DNA from: Acetobacter okinawensis
GTDB lineage: Bacteria > Pseudomonadota > Alphaproteobacteria > Acetobacterales > Acetobacteraceae
Length of the DNA: 64,000 bases
Assembly: GCF_002153655.1 (NCBI RefSeq)
Contig: NZ_JOPJ01000006.1
Coordinates: 248,001 to 312,000, forward strand
Direction: 5' to 3'
Part shown: positions 37,901 to 46,921 of the stretch, one piece after another
Numbering within the stretch: position 1 is the first letter of the stretch
Layout of the letters: each line of letters starts with the position of its first letter
Notes under the pieces: model-generated
Seen by the model: the letters and a program-made list of their open reading frames with translations, nothing else
Told to the model about the DNA's origin: nothing
Database searches by the model: none
Program-made: the position numbers and the translations under genes

Positions 37901-39134
37901 GCAGATCAAAGGTACGCCTGCGGCCCCAGCCGTTACCGGTGGGATAGACCTGATCGATGCGGATTTTCAGGATTTTGCTCAGGGTTTGCACATCAGCGCG
38001 ATCAACGGTCGTGTGGTGGGCGCGCAGGACCGGATTGTTATCCAGAACCTGAGCGCCAAGGCCGGGGCAGGCACACTCGGTGTGGCCGGGTTTGTGGGGG
38101 TGGCCATGCCCGGCATGCCCATTGACCTGCACGTGGTGGCCAAGGATGCACGCCCCGTGACCAGCGACCTGCTGACTGCCGTGCTCAATGCCGACATAGC
38201 CGTGCGTGGGCAGGTGCAGACCCGCATGGACGTAACTGGCGGCATTGACTTGCGGCGGGTGGAAATCAACATTCCCAATTCGCTCCCGGCTTCTGTCGCG
38301 CGTCTTGATGTTATTCGACCGGGGGAGGAAAAACAACGCGCGGAGGAGGCAAAGGCCGCCAGTGCGCATCAGTCTGTTATCGGACTGGACCTCCGTCTGG
38401 TCTCCCCCGGCAAATTTTTTGTGCGTGGGCATGGGCTTGATGCGGAAATGGCAGGCCGGCTGAATGTAACAGGGACCACACAGGCCCCTGTGGTTATGGG
38501 TGGGTTTGACCTCAAGCGCGGGAACTTTGATCTGGCGGGTATTTCGCTCAACTTCACCAAGGGGCGGGTGGGCTTTAATGGCTCGGGTGTTGGGCACAAG
38601 CTTGATCCAACACTGGATTTTGAGGCCGACCGTGCAGTGGACGGGCAGACGGCCATGCTCAAGGTCGGGGGGTATGCCAGTGCCCCCAAGATCAGTTTTG
38701 ATTCCATTCCCGCGCTGCCGCAGGATCAGGTTCTGGCCATGCTGCTGTTTGGTACCGATGCGCGCTCCCTGTCCTCCACCCAGATGGTGGAGGTCGGTGC
38801 GGCTCTGGCGACCCTGACAGGCCTAACCTCCTTTGACCCAATGGGCACCTTACGCAAAACCCTGCATCTGGACAGGCTGGCCGTAGGGGGCGGCTCGGGG
38901 GTCGGTAATGGGGGCACCAGTGTGGAAGCGGGCAAGTATGTCATGAAAGGGGTTTATGTGGGGGCCAAGCAGGCCACCTCGGGCTCCGGCACGCAAGCGC
39001 AGGTTCAGGTTGACCTGACCAGCCACCTCAAACTCAACACAACAGTGGGCACGGGTGGCTCTGTGACCGGCTTTACCACGCCGGAAAATGATCCGGGGAG
39101 CAGTGTCGGGCTTGTCTGGCAGTATCGCTACTAG
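34923..39134 (+). CDS. tamB: translocation and assembly module protein TamB (DUF490)
   Basis: This inner-membrane-anchored AsmA-like bridge protein spans the periplasm to TamA and has been implicated in lipid transport. It has 1403 residues from the ATG at 34923, which overlaps the tamA stop as ATGA. One N-terminal TM helix (LRLALLAVGALVGMCVLVLAVLLVG) is followed by a long repetitive beta-rich region. The C-terminal TamB domain includes VMGGFDLKRGNFDLAG, LPQDQVLAMLLFGTD and the C-terminal aromatic WQYRY. A GGGGGAA Shine-Dalgarno lies upstream. Confidence 0.95.
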   Translation: MPDTTPVPPRPFWRRALRLALLAVGALVGMCVLVLAVLLVGANTGPGRRLLVRQTALQTGGMVTLTGLSGRFPDNLRVATLAIRDRQGVWLTLHNVRLDWSPMAMLWRQARIYAFTASELDIPRLPVSDTTPQPVQQTASAPSALRLGVDLRKLEIGRIDVGAPLAGQAASFKVSGHGRLANIDPLINGLSLPQLPYSDIALQVTRLGVAGQVSLATATGGGKLSLHLSADEGAGGFAATQLGIPQLAPIALKLDMQGPVTASTLGFDASAGAINAHAHGTLDLLGQQMAALEVSAQAPQLSLTPDVGWQSVHLMANLNGKMAAPHGSAQLDVDQLAASGVQVGALKLHFTGEGGGAAALAEQLHLSLSAAGLRLPGKAPTVLAGAPLELDALARPTERGLPVTFTLHHPVLALSGAVQAASPQKGTLTLSVPDLLPLGEAAGVALRGHADMSARFERPLNPLDKTQLSATGTLAITGGQAQAAGLLGADGHLAVDASLHPLPAQGGMAAGQQLDLSSLSLTGQALDAKASGSLQTGRSMDFNASIGLPALEKLAPTLRGDANIVLALKGPLQDFVATLAAKTNLGTATMPKGALALDASVMRLPATPQGTLALEGTLDRAPAQLNVAFGQTADGTRRLDLQKLLWNSTKGQGALVLASGEVVPQGSLDLTIGKLAEYGPLIGQSLSGALAASVKTSTAADKPVVALQLKGNVATPQLRVGSIALAGTITDPAAHPTPDLSLRLGGLSVAGVGGQALLSAKGPDTAMVLNAQVGPASWSGSPLMLNTQAVLNLPDKQLRLQKLTVTAKQETLRLQAPVLFSFGDTLGMDRLRAVLSTPGSQPATLDVAGRLKPSLSVTADIRNVTPALAHPFMPDLHATGVVSLAAKLSGTLDNPEGRVQINGNNLRMADSSAVASVPPLQVAATANLAHTRAQVQVDASAGERLGLQLRGSAPLSRTGALDLRSNGHLDLSIANGVLGAQARQAQGQVRMLVQIKGTPAAPAVTGGIDLIDADFQDFAQGLHISAINGRVVGAQDRIVIQNLSAKAGAGTLGVAGFVGVAMPGMPIDLHVVAKDARPVTSDLLTAVLNADIAVRGQVQTRMDVTGGIDLRRVEINIPNSLPASVARLDVIRPGEEKQRAEEAKAASAHQSVIGLDLRLVSPGKFFVRGHGLDAEMAGRLNVTGTTQAPVVMGGFDLKRGNFDLAGISLNFTKGRVGFNGSGVGHKLDPTLDFEADRAVDGQTAMLKVGGYASAPKISFDSIPALPQDQVLAMLLFGTDARSLSSTQMVEVGAALATLTGLTSFDPMGTLRKTLHLDRLAVGGGSGVGNGGTSVEAGKYVMKGVYVGAKQATSGSGTQAQVQVDLTSHLKLNTTVGTGGSVTGFTTPENDPGSSVGLVWQYRY

Positions 39135-39155
39135 CTCTTCGCTGCCAGAGTGTGC

Positions 39156-39956
39156 TCAGTCCTGCTGGCCTATGTCCATGACCACGGGCACATGGTCGGA
39201 GGGGGAGGGCCAGTCCCGCATATCTTCCAGCACGGACATGCTGGCAAGGTCAGGCACCAGGTCGGGGGTGACCCATATGTGGTCCAGCCTGCGGCCCCGG
39301 TTGGACTTGCGCCAGTCCCGGTTACGGTAAGACCACCACGTATAAAGCTTGTCCGCAGGCGGCACAAAATGGCGCATGGCGTCCACAAAGCCGGTCTGCT
39401 GCCAGCGGTTCAGGCGCTCGGTCTCTGGTGGTGTGTGGCTGACAATCTTGAGCAGTTGTTTGTGGTTCCACACATCATGCTCAAGAGGTGCGATGTTAAA
39501 GTCCCCGACCAGCACCGTTCGCGCGGGTTTCTGCCCGGCAAACCACGTGGTCACTTCTTCCACAAAGGCAAGTTTGTGGGCAAATTTGGGGTTGATGGCA
39601 GGGTCTGGCTCGTCCCCTCCGGCGGGGACGTAAAAATCATGCACGGCTATATCCCCCCCCGGAGCATGAATGGTGGCGGCCACATGGCGGCAATCTTCCT
39701 GCCCATACCAGACCGGGGTATTCACGGCAGGTGTGAGTGGCAGGCGGGATAGAATGGCCACGCCGTTATAGCCCTTCATCCCCTTGTAGTGCAGGTGCTC
39801 AAAACCGAGCGCACGCACGCCGTCTTGCGGAAAAAGCGCATCAGGCACCTTTGTTTCCTGCAGGCAGACAACGTCTGGCTGCACGGTGGCACACAGCTTT
39901 TCCAGCAGTGGCAGACGCAGGCGGAGGGAATTGATGTTCCATGTCACAAGTCGCAT
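39156..39956 (-). CDS. xth: exodeoxyribonuclease III
   Basis: This AP endonuclease and 3' exonuclease of base-excision repair has 266 residues. Catalytic and metal motifs are MRLVTWNINSLR with Asn7, VCLQETK with Glu34, DFYVPAG, VGDFNIAP with Asp/Asn, RLDHIWVT and the terminal SDHVPV with the Asp-His pair. It is convergent with tamB (22-base gap) and divergent from the dipeptidase gene. Confidence 0.96.
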   Translation of the reverse strand: MRLVTWNINSLRLRLPLLEKLCATVQPDVVCLQETKVPDALFPQDGVRALGFEHLHYKGMKGYNGVAILSRLPLTPAVNTPVWYGQEDCRHVAATIHAPGGDIAVHDFYVPAGGDEPDPAINPKFAHKLAFVEEVTTWFAGQKPARTVLVGDFNIAPLEHDVWNHKQLLKIVSHTPPETERLNRWQQTGFVDAMRHFVPPADKLYTWWSYRNRDWRKSNRGRRLDHIWVTPDLVPDLASMSVLEDMRDWPSPSDHVPVVMDIGQQD

Positions 39957-40072
39957 GCGCAGGGCATGGCGTATTGCACCGGGCAGGGCAAGTAAAAAGA
40001 GGGCCCACTTCCCTGATGGAAACGGGGGAGGAGTCTTGCAATTTTCTGCGCCGCCCCCATGATATTAAAAGA

Positions 40073-41155
40073 ATGGATACCCAACGCACCCCGCCCGCCC
40101 CACCGCAGGCTGCCATAGACCTGCACCGTGCTCTCCTGACGCTGGATAGCCATATTGACATTCCATGGCCCGACAGGGCCGATGCGTTTGAAGATACGCC
40201 CCTACGCAAGGTGGATATGCCCAAAATGCAGCGCGGCGGCATGTCTGCCGGCTGCTTTGTGGCTTATACCGCACAGGGGGCGGTTACGGCGCAGGCGCAT
40301 GCACAGGTCCAGCAGGAGTGTCTGGCCATGCTGGACGCCATTAACACCATGCAGGGTACGCATAACGGGGTAACAGCGGCCGTGTGTTCGCGCGTTGCCG
40401 ATATACGTGCAGCCCATGCAAAGGGCGTGATTGCAGTTATTCCCGCAGTGGAAAATGGCTATGGCATGGGGGATGACCCGGCCATGCTGGACGCGTTTGC
40501 ACAGCGCGGGGCGCGGTATGTCACGCTGACCCATAACGGCCATAATGCGCTGGCCGATGCAGCCATCCATCGCCCCAGCCTTGGGGATACGCCACAAAAA
40601 CACGGTGGCCTTTCCGCCCTTGGGCGGGAGGCGGTGCAAAGGATGAACCGGCTGGGCCTGCTGGTGGATGTGTCCCACGCATCCAAACAGACCATGTTGC
40701 AGGCGGTTGCCGCATCCGCCACGCCAATTGTCGCCAGTCATTCCTGCGTGCGCACATTGTGCGACCATCCGCGTAATCTGGATGATGAGCAGCTGGACGC
40801 GCTGGGGGCCAGCGGCGGGTTGATCCAGATTACCGCCATGCCCGCATTCCTCAAACCAAAACCCGAGGAGGGTAGGCGCTCAGCCGGGGTGGCCGACCTT
40901 GTGGACCACATAGACTACGTTGTGCGCAGGCTGGGGCCTGCTTACGTGGGCATATCCTCCGACTTTGATGGCGGTGGCGCTCTGGAGGACTGGCAGGATG
41001 CCACGCAGGGGGCGAACATTACGGCCGAGCTGCTCCGCCGGGGGTATGACAGAAGCGAGATTGCAGCCTTTTGGGGAGAAAACTTTTTGCGGCTTCTGCA
41101 AAAGGCGGAGCAGGTTGCAGAACAAAGCGAGATTGCAGCCCATGTCGCGGACTGA
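40073..41155 (+). CDS. membrane dipeptidase, peptidase family M19
   Basis: This zinc dipeptidase of the renal-dipeptidase family has 360 residues from the ATG at 40073. Metal ligands are readable: DSHIDIP (His-x-Asp), IPAVENGYGMG with the bridging Glu, DVSHAS, ASHSCVR and SSDFDGGG. No signal peptide is seen from this start; the frame is open for 44 residues upstream, but that part looks non-coding and overlaps the xth leader. Substrates may include dipeptides or D-amino-acid-containing products. Its stop is followed by an AT-rich intergenic region. Confidence 0.9.
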   Translation: MDTQRTPPAPPQAAIDLHRALLTLDSHIDIPWPDRADAFEDTPLRKVDMPKMQRGGMSAGCFVAYTAQGAVTAQAHAQVQQECLAMLDAINTMQGTHNGVTAAVCSRVADIRAAHAKGVIAVIPAVENGYGMGDDPAMLDAFAQRGARYVTLTHNGHNALADAAIHRPSLGDTPQKHGGLSALGREAVQRMNRLGLLVDVSHASKQTMLQAVAASATPIVASHSCVRTLCDHPRNLDDEQLDALGASGGLIQITAMPAFLKPKPEEGRRSAGVADLVDHIDYVVRRLGPAYVGISSDFDGGGALEDWQDATQGANITAELLRRGYDRSEIAAFWGENFLRLLQKAEQVAEQSEIAAHVAD

Positions 41156-41160
41156 AAATT

Positions 41161-41375
41161 TTGTCCACTATTCCTCTTGACACGCCCTATTTTTAACAAA
41201 GAGTTCGAAAAAGCAAAGATGGGTTTAGAGTGCTAAAGAGTAAAACCCTTTTAAATCAAGGGCCTGGGTTGTTTGATTAAAAACTATGCAATCCGTTGGA
41301 AGGGCTGAAAATCTGCGGTTTGCACCCTTTCGGCCCCCCATCGTCCACAGAGTTATCCACAAAAACGGTGGATGA
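41161..41375. other. AT-rich intergenic region with a cluster of DnaA boxes
   Basis: Before uvrC lies a stretch that is much richer in A and T than its surroundings. It contains one perfect DnaA box TTATCCACA (41353-41361). Three 7-of-9 matches accompany it: TTGTCCACT (41161-41169), TCGTCCACA (41341-41349) and, on the reverse strand, TCATCCACC (41367-41375). The last three boxes crowd into 35 bases, and the perfect box forms an inverted repeat ATCCAC-N7-GTGGAT. It could be a replication origin element or a DnaA regulatory site; gene strand bias changes sign nearby. Confidence 0.45.
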
Positions 41376-41402
41376 AATTGATCGCCCCCCACAGAGCGCC
41401 AG

Positions 41403-43316
41403 ATGACTGCACAAAATTCGACACAGGATAACACGCCCGCACAGCCCGGCATGCCCTTGGATGCGCCGCTCAAGGGGGTGGAGGTCATACGCTTTGCCCT
41501 GCGCACAATGCCTTTTGCCCCCGGTGTTTACCGTATGCTCGGCAGCAAGGGGGAGGTGCTCTACGTCGGCAAGGCGCTCTCGCTCAAAAAGCGGGTGACA
41601 TCCTACACGCAGGTCGCCCGCCTGCCCGAGCGCCTGCGCCGCATGGTGTCGGAAACGGCTTCCATGGAAATCGTGACCACCCACACAGAGGCCGAGGCCC
41701 TGCTGCTGGAGGCCAACTACATCAAGCGGATGAAGCCCCGCTTCAATATTCTGCTACGTGATGACAAGAGCTACCCGTGGCTGATGCTGACCGATGGGCA
41801 GGCCTTCCCCCAGATTGCCAAGCACCGTGGCAAGGCGATCAAAGGAGCCAGCCTGTGGGGGCCTTTTGCCTCCGCATGGGCGGTTAACCAGACGCTTAAC
41901 CTGATCCAGCGCGTGTTTTTGCTCCGCTCGTGCGCGGACTCCGTTTTTAACAGCCGTACGCGCCCGTGCCTTCTGTTCCAGATCAAACGCTGCTCCGCCC
42001 CCTGTGTGGAGCGTATAAGCCAGCAGGACTACGGGCAACTGGTTGAACAGGCGCGGGATTTTCTCTCAGGCAAGGATTCGGCCCTGCGGGAGACATTGGG
42101 GGCCGATATGAACCGGGCGTCCGAGGCGCTGGATTTTGAGCGTGCGGCTGTCCTGCGTGACCGTATTCGCGCACTGGCGCAAATGCAGGAGTCCAGTGTG
42201 ATCAACCCGGCCTCTTTGCCCGAGGCAGATGTGTTTGGCCTGTGGCAGGAGGCGGGGCAGACCTGCATTCAGGTCTTTTTTGTGCGTGGCGGGCGTAACA
42301 ATGGCAGCCGCTCGTTTTTTCCCGCTCATGCGCAGGATGAGACGCCGGGGGATATTCTGGGTGCGTTTATTGCCCAGTTTTATGACGACAAACCCTGTCC
42401 TGCCCAGATTCTGGTGAACCATGCCCTGACCGAAAGCCCGTTGATGGCCGAAGCGCTTACGCTCAGGCGGGGCAGAAAGGTGGAAATTCTCAACCCCCAG
42501 CGGGGGGAGAAAAAGCAGGTGGTGGACCACGCCGTAAGCAATGCGCGCGATGCGCTCAACCGCAGGCTGGCCGAAACGGCAGGACAGGCCAGGCTGCTCC
42601 AGGGTGTTGCAGATGTGTTGGGCCTGGACCTCCCACCCGAGCGGATAGAAGTTTACGATAACAGCCACATTCAGGGTGCTCACGCCTACGGGGTCATGAT
42701 TGTGGGCGGACCAGAGGGTTTTAACCGCAAGGCATACCGTAAATTCCGCATTAAAGGCCCCATTACGCCGGGGGATGACTTTGCCATGATGCGTGAGGTG
42801 CTGGAGCGTCGCTTTGGCCGCGCCCTGCGCGAGGCAGAGGAGGGGGATACCTCCAACTGGCCCGATGTACTGCTGATTGATGGTGGGGCAGGGCAGTATT
42901 CCGCCGTGCGCGCGGTTCTGGATGATCTGGGTGTCACCGGCGTCAAACTTGTGGGGATTGCCAAAGGGCCAGACCGGGACGCAGGGCGGGAGTGGTTCCA
43001 TACCGACCACAGGGAGCCTTTTCAGCTCGAACCGCGTGATCCGGTTCTGTATTACCTGCAAAGGCTGCGTGATGAGGCACACCGTTTTGCCATTACCACC
43101 CACCGTTCAGGCCGCTCCAAGGCACTGGTTACGTCTGAGCTGGATGATATTCCCGGTATTGGGCCAGCACGCAAAAAAATGCTGCTCAATACGTTTGGTT
43201 CAGCCCGCGCAGTCAAGCAGGCCGGGCTGGAGGCGCTGGAGGCTGCACCGGGCGTAAGCCGCGAGATTGCACGGGCGGTTTATGGGCATTTTCATCCCGA
43301 CTGGACGGCTGACTGA
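41403..43316 (+). CDS. uvrC: UvrABC system protein C
   Basis: UvrC makes the dual incision in nucleotide excision repair. The 637-residue protein has a GIY-YIG domain ([20 protein letters not shown], about residues 39-58), a UVR helical hairpin ([19 protein letters not shown]), the RNase H-like C-terminal nuclease ([18 protein letters not shown], with Asp) and a helix-hairpin-helix tail ([16 protein letters not shown]). The N-terminal 25 residues are a low-complexity leader. pgsA follows after 124 bases, a common uvrC-pgsA pairing. Confidence 0.97.
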   Translation: MTAQNSTQDNTPAQPGMPLDAPLKGVEVIRFALRTMPFAPGVYRMLGSKGEVLYVGKALSLKKRVTSYTQVARLPERLRRMVSETASMEIVTTHTEAEALLLEANYIKRMKPRFNILLRDDKSYPWLMLTDGQAFPQIAKHRGKAIKGASLWGPFASAWAVNQTLNLIQRVFLLRSCADSVFNSRTRPCLLFQIKRCSAPCVERISQQDYGQLVEQARDFLSGKDSALRETLGADMNRASEALDFERAAVLRDRIRALAQMQESSVINPASLPEADVFGLWQEAGQTCIQVFFVRGGRNNGSRSFFPAHAQDETPGDILGAFIAQFYDDKPCPAQILVNHALTESPLMAEALTLRRGRKVEILNPQRGEKKQVVDHAVSNARDALNRRLAETAGQARLLQGVADVLGLDLPPERIEVYDNSHIQGAHAYGVMIVGGPEGFNRKAYRKFRIKGPITPGDDFAMMREVLERRFGRALREAEEGDTSNWPDVLLIDGGAGQYSAVRAVLDDLGVTGVKLVGIAKGPDRDAGREWFHTDHREPFQLEPRDPVLYYLQRLRDEAHRFAITTHRSGRSKALVTSELDDIPGIGPARKKMLLNTFGSARAVKQAGLEALEAAPGVSREIARAVYGHFHPDWTAD

Positions 43317-43440
43317 GTGCCGCCATTTTTTGTGTGTTGCAGATGGATGGCAGCCCTGCAGCGGAATTGTGCGCCAGTGACGACTTTGCGATAGGTCAAA
43401 CCATTTCAGTCTGGCGGGAAATGCGCTAGAATGCGTGGCA

Positions 43441-44010
43441 ATGTTAACAGACCTGCCCAACGTCCTGACCCTTTCGCGCATTGTGGCTATTCCCATTGTG
43501 GTTGGATTTGCCGCATGGGGAACGCCGCAAACAGACGCGCTTGCGTGTTTTTTGTTCATACTGGCAGGTATTACCGATTATTTTGATGGCAAGCTGGCGC
43601 GTTCACGCCACCAGCTATCCGACTTCGGGCGTATGTTTGACTCCATAGCCGACAAGCTGCTGGTCGGGGCCTGCCTTATGGTGCTGGCGGGCTTTGTGCG
43701 CCTTCCGTACCAGAGTTTATGGCCCGCCATTATCATCCTGTGCCGGGAAATTCTGGTGTCGGGCATGCGCGAGTATCTGGCCGAGCGGCGTGCAAGCCTG
43801 CCCGTAACCCGACTGGCAAAGTGGAAAACCGGGTTCCAGATGACTGCCATCGGCTTTTTGCTGGCAGGGGATGGTACAAGTGCTCTGCTGGGTATTGGCT
43901 GGTTGCCCGTTGCCCTGATCGGGGCTGTGCTGCTCTGGATTGCAGGCGTGCTGACAATCATTACCGGGTGGGACTACCTGAGCAAGGGTTTGCAGCACGT
44001 CGATCTTTAG
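43441..44010 (+). CDS. pgsA: CDP-diacylglycerol--glycerol-3-phosphate 3-phosphatidyltransferase
   Basis: The enzyme makes phosphatidylglycerol phosphate for anionic phospholipids. The 189-residue integral membrane protein has the complete CDP-alcohol phosphotransferase motif, DG-x2-AR-x8-G-x3-D-x3-D, in DYFDGKLARSRHQLSDFGRM and the following FDSIAD. About five TM segments are visible. The ATG at 43441 gives the usual MLTDLPNVLTLSRI N-terminus; a GTG two codons upstream is also open. It is downstream of uvrC. Confidence 0.96.
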   Translation: MLTDLPNVLTLSRIVAIPIVVGFAAWGTPQTDALACFLFILAGITDYFDGKLARSRHQLSDFGRMFDSIADKLLVGACLMVLAGFVRLPYQSLWPAIIILCREILVSGMREYLAERRASLPVTRLAKWKTGFQMTAIGFLLAGDGTSALLGIGWLPVALIGAVLLWIAGVLTIITGWDYLSKGLQHVDL

Positions 44011-44149
44011 CCACATCTGCCTTGAGCCGCATACCCTGCGCGACTGACCGGTTCCTCCGTGCTATGGGCGTACCCATACTGGTGGTGGGGCATGGGGCCA
44101 GCGTCATGGCTGGGCTTGCAGCACCTGTGGCGTAATGCGGAGTCTGGGT

Positions 44150-44683
44150 ATGAGAAAAGCCGCTCTTCTTGGAGTGTGCGTGCTGATGAGCGGATGCGCA
44201 GGCTTTGAGAAAGTCCTGTCCGACACACACACCTTCCCCGGAGAAAACCCCAACGCTCCAACTGGTGCGGACCTGAACATGCGGCGCGTACAGGGGCAGG
44301 CTGTCAGGGAGGTGCCCATATTGCCCCAAGGTGGCAACATATGGCCCGGCCCGCCCGACCCGCTACCAACGCTGGAAGATGTGGCCAGAGGCCGCGCTGG
44401 CAAACCAGCAGATGCGCAACTCCCCCCCACAGGGCCGCAACTCCCCGATGGGCAGGAAATGAGTATTGGCGAGCGCGCGAACATTCACAAAGGCGTTGTG
44501 GGCAACGGCCTGTATGGCGCGCCAGAACCGGGCCACGCCAGCACCCTGCCCACAGGGGGCGGCAAGCTTGCTGCCGCACCCATTGAAATTCCCAATGGTG
44601 ATGGCACCACAACGCTGGTCAATGCGGATGGCTCGCTCAGCACCATAGGCACCCCCAACCGCCGGCCTCTGCCATCGCATTAA
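44150..44683 (+). CDS. putative lipoprotein of unknown function
   Basis: The 177-residue product has a lipoprotein signal peptide (MRKAALLGVCVLMSGC, lipobox LMSGC, Cys16). The mature part is rich in Pro, Gly and polar residues, with no strong secondary-structure pattern until a short charged segment (MSIGERANIHKGVVGNGLYG). I do not recognise a family. The ATG at 44150 has GGAG seven bases upstream, better than an ATG five codons earlier. It lies 139 bases after pgsA and 79 before moaD. Confidence 0.7.
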   Translation: MRKAALLGVCVLMSGCAGFEKVLSDTHTFPGENPNAPTGADLNMRRVQGQAVREVPILPQGGNIWPGPPDPLPTLEDVARGRAGKPADAQLPPTGPQLPDGQEMSIGERANIHKGVVGNGLYGAPEPGHASTLPTGGGKLAAAPIEIPNGDGTTTLVNADGSLSTIGTPNRRPLPSH

Positions 44684-44762
44684 CATGCGACAGAACCATA
44701 GGGCGTATTCTATAAGGCAGGCTCCATAAGGGGCGCGTTAAGTCGGGGGTGATGGGGCGATT

Positions 44763-45026
44763 ATGGCAGAGCAGGTCACAGTCTTGTTTTTTGCAGCATT
44801 GCGCGAGCAGATCGGTCAGGAGAGCCTGAGCGTGAGCATTGCTCCGGGCGGTTTGTCCGTTAGGGCTCTACGTGCGCAGATTGAAGGGGCAAACCCCGCC
44901 ATAGCGCAGGCGCTGGCCGAACAGCCCCGGTTGCGTGTTGCGGTCAACCAGACGCTCAGCACCTTTGAACATATGGTCAAACCGGGGGACGAAGTGGCTT
45001 TCTTCCCTCCCATGACGGGGGGGTGA
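44763..45026 (+). CDS. moaD: molybdopterin synthase sulfur carrier subunit
   Basis: MoaD carries the thiocarboxylate sulfur used to build molybdopterin. It is an 87-residue ubiquitin-like protein beginning MAEQVTVLFFAALREQIG and ending in the obligatory Gly-Gly (FFPPMTGG), the site of adenylation and sulfuration. It is seven bases before moaE and forms an operon with it. Confidence 0.96.
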   Translation: MAEQVTVLFFAALREQIGQESLSVSIAPGGLSVRALRAQIEGANPAIAQALAEQPRLRVAVNQTLSTFEHMVKPGDEVAFFPPMTGG

Positions 45027-45033
45027 GCGGGTT

Positions 45034-45495
45034 ATGCCAGTCCATGTCCGTGTACAGGCCGCCCCTTTTGACGTGGGGCAGCAGACTGAACGCCTGAGTA
45101 CCCTGTCTCCCCATACAGGTGGTGTTGGGGTGTTTGTGGGGCAGGTCCGTGGCGGGCAGGGCCTTCGGGCGATGACCTTGGAGCACTACCCGGGCATGAC
45201 CGAGGCCAGCTTGCAGGCTCTGGCGCAGGAGGCCCTTGTTCGTTTTGAACTCACCGGCTGCACCGTTATTCATCGTATCGGGCGGCTGGAGATCGGTGCA
45301 GGCATTGTATTTGTCGGGGCCGCCGCAGCACATAGGGGTGCTGCCCTGACAGCAACCACCTTCCTTATCGACAGGCTTAAAACTGGCGCACCGTTCTGGA
45401 AGCGTGAAGAGTATGAAGATGGCCGCGCCATCTGGGTTGATGCGCGTGAAACGGATGAGGAAGCAGCACGTGCGTGGTTGACCCGTACCCCATAG
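45034..45495 (+). CDS. moaE: molybdopterin synthase catalytic subunit
   Basis: MoaE inserts two sulfurs from MoaD into precursor Z. The 153-residue protein has GGVGVFVGQVRGG (N-terminal strand and conserved Arg), LEHYPGM, the active-site segment VIHRIGRLEIG and the catalytic FWKREEYEDG with Lys and Arg. It is coupled to moaD upstream. moeA, needed later in molybdenum cofactor synthesis, lies 6 kb away in the same window. Confidence 0.97.
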   Translation: MPVHVRVQAAPFDVGQQTERLSTLSPHTGGVGVFVGQVRGGQGLRAMTLEHYPGMTEASLQALAQEALVRFELTGCTVIHRIGRLEIGAGIVFVGAAAAHRGAALTATTFLIDRLKTGAPFWKREEYEDGRAIWVDARETDEEAARAWLTRTP

Positions 45496-45585
45496 GTCTG
45501 TTGCCCACGCACGCCCTATAAAGGCAGGTGCCCCCGCCTAAAACCCCTGTCTTATGTAGCGCGCCGCATGAAGCGTGCAGCCAGA

Positions 45586-46863
45586 TTAAGCCTGATTGCC
45601 CAGCACGGTGTGGATTGTACGGCACAAAAAGGCCAGATCGTGCTCGCTTATGGTGAAGGCGGGGGTCAGATACACAATATTGCGGAAAGGCCGTATCCAT
45701 GCGCCATGGGCTACCAGTTGCTGGCGGAGCGCATCGGGGTTGGCAATGCGGTCCAGTTCCACAACGCCAATGGCGCCCAATGTCCGTACATCACGCACAC
45801 CCGGCAGGGACCGGCATGGCTCCAGCCACGTACTCATGCGTGCACTGATTGTAGCCACCTGCTCCAGTCTTGGTTCTGCCTCAAACAGGTCGAGCGATGC
45901 ATTGGCGCAGGCGCAGGCCAGTGGGTTGGCCATAAAGGTTGGCCCATGCATGAGTGCGTGCTCGGGGTTGTCGGACAAAAAAGCGTCAAAGACGTGTTTG
46001 CGCGCAATTGTGGCGGCAAGGGCCATGGTGCCCCCGGTCAGGGCTTTGGACAGGGTGATGATGTCCGGCGTAATGCCAGCCTGCTCGCAGGCGAACATGG
46101 TCCCTGTGCGGCCAAAACCCGTAAAAATTTCATCCAGAATGAGCAAGGTATCATAGCGGTCGGCTGCGGCGCGGACCGTGCGCAGGACCTCGGGGGTATG
46201 GAAGAGCATTCCCCCCGCCCCCTGCACCAGTGGCTCCATGATAATGCCTGCCAGTTCATGGGCATGGCTGGCAAGCAGGGACAAAAACGCCTGCGTGCTC
46301 GCGACATCTACCGGCAGCGGGGCAATGACATGCTCTGTCAGCGCAGGGCCGTACAGGTGGTGCATGCCTTCTTCAGGGTCGCAAATGGCCATGGTGGCCA
46401 GCGTGTCCCCATGGTAGCCACCATGGAAAGCCAGCATTTTGGTACGCTGGCGTTCCCCTTTGTTCAGTCGGTACTGGATAGCCATTTTCATGGCGACTTC
46501 CACCGCAACCGAACCCGAATCTGTAAAAAAGACGCGCTCCAAATCTCCGGGCAGCAGGGCGCACAAACGGCTGGCAAGGCGCAGGGCGGGCTCATGCACC
46601 ATGCCGCCAAACATGACATGCGGCATCACCTCAAGCTGGCGTGCAACGGCCTGTCGGATATGGGGGTGGTTATAACCGTGGCAGGCTGTCCACCATGCGG
46701 CAACGCCATCTACAAGTGTGCGTCCGTCTGTCAGGGTCAGGTGGCTCCCCTGTGTGCTTTGTGCTGCCAGTGGCGGGGGTGCACTTTGCATCTGGCTATA
46801 TGGGAGCCAGATATGGGGCAGGCCTTTCTGGTACCAGTCGGGCATGGAGGCAGGTGCGGGCAT
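45586..46863 (-). CDS. bioA: adenosylmethionine--8-amino-7-oxononanoate aminotransferase
   Basis: The PLP enzyme makes 7,8-diaminopelargonate in biotin synthesis, with SAM as the amino donor. The 425-residue product has DGVAAWWTACHGYNHP, FTDSGSVAVEVAMKMAIQY, AFHGGYHGDT, ILDEIFTGFGRTG and the PLP-lysine motif TLSKALTGGTMAL. The ATG at 46863 is taken as start because the frame upstream overlaps bioF. It is divergent from bioF across 58 bases that include a dyad. Confidence 0.96.
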   Translation of the reverse strand: MPAPASMPDWYQKGLPHIWLPYSQMQSAPPPLAAQSTQGSHLTLTDGRTLVDGVAAWWTACHGYNHPHIRQAVARQLEVMPHVMFGGMVHEPALRLASRLCALLPGDLERVFFTDSGSVAVEVAMKMAIQYRLNKGERQRTKMLAFHGGYHGDTLATMAICDPEEGMHHLYGPALTEHVIAPLPVDVASTQAFLSLLASHAHELAGIIMEPLVQGAGGMLFHTPEVLRTVRAAADRYDTLLILDEIFTGFGRTGTMFACEQAGITPDIITLSKALTGGTMALAATIARKHVFDAFLSDNPEHALMHGPTFMANPLACACANASLDLFEAEPRLEQVATISARMSTWLEPCRSLPGVRDVRTLGAIGVVELDRIANPDALRQQLVAHGAWIRPFRNIVYLTPAFTISEHDLAFLCRTIHTVLGNQA

Positions 46864-46890
46864 GCGGTGGTGTTCCTGTAGATGATTGAC

Positions 46891-46908
46891 CCGGAGAGCA
46901 GGCTCCGG
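46891..46908. promoter_or_regulatory. dyad in the bioA-bioF divergent promoter
   Basis: CCGGAG-AGCAGG-CTCCGG is a perfect 6-bp inverted repeat in the 58-base gap between the two divergent biotin genes. It does not match the BirA operator or the alphaproteobacterial BioR box (TTATCTATAA), so any regulator is unknown. Confidence 0.35.
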
Positions 46909-46921
46909 CACCACAGATGTC

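Noticed and set aside
45568-46881. Open plus-strand frame of 437 codons opposite bioA
   Set aside because: bioA has all PLP motifs on the other strand; this frame is compositional.
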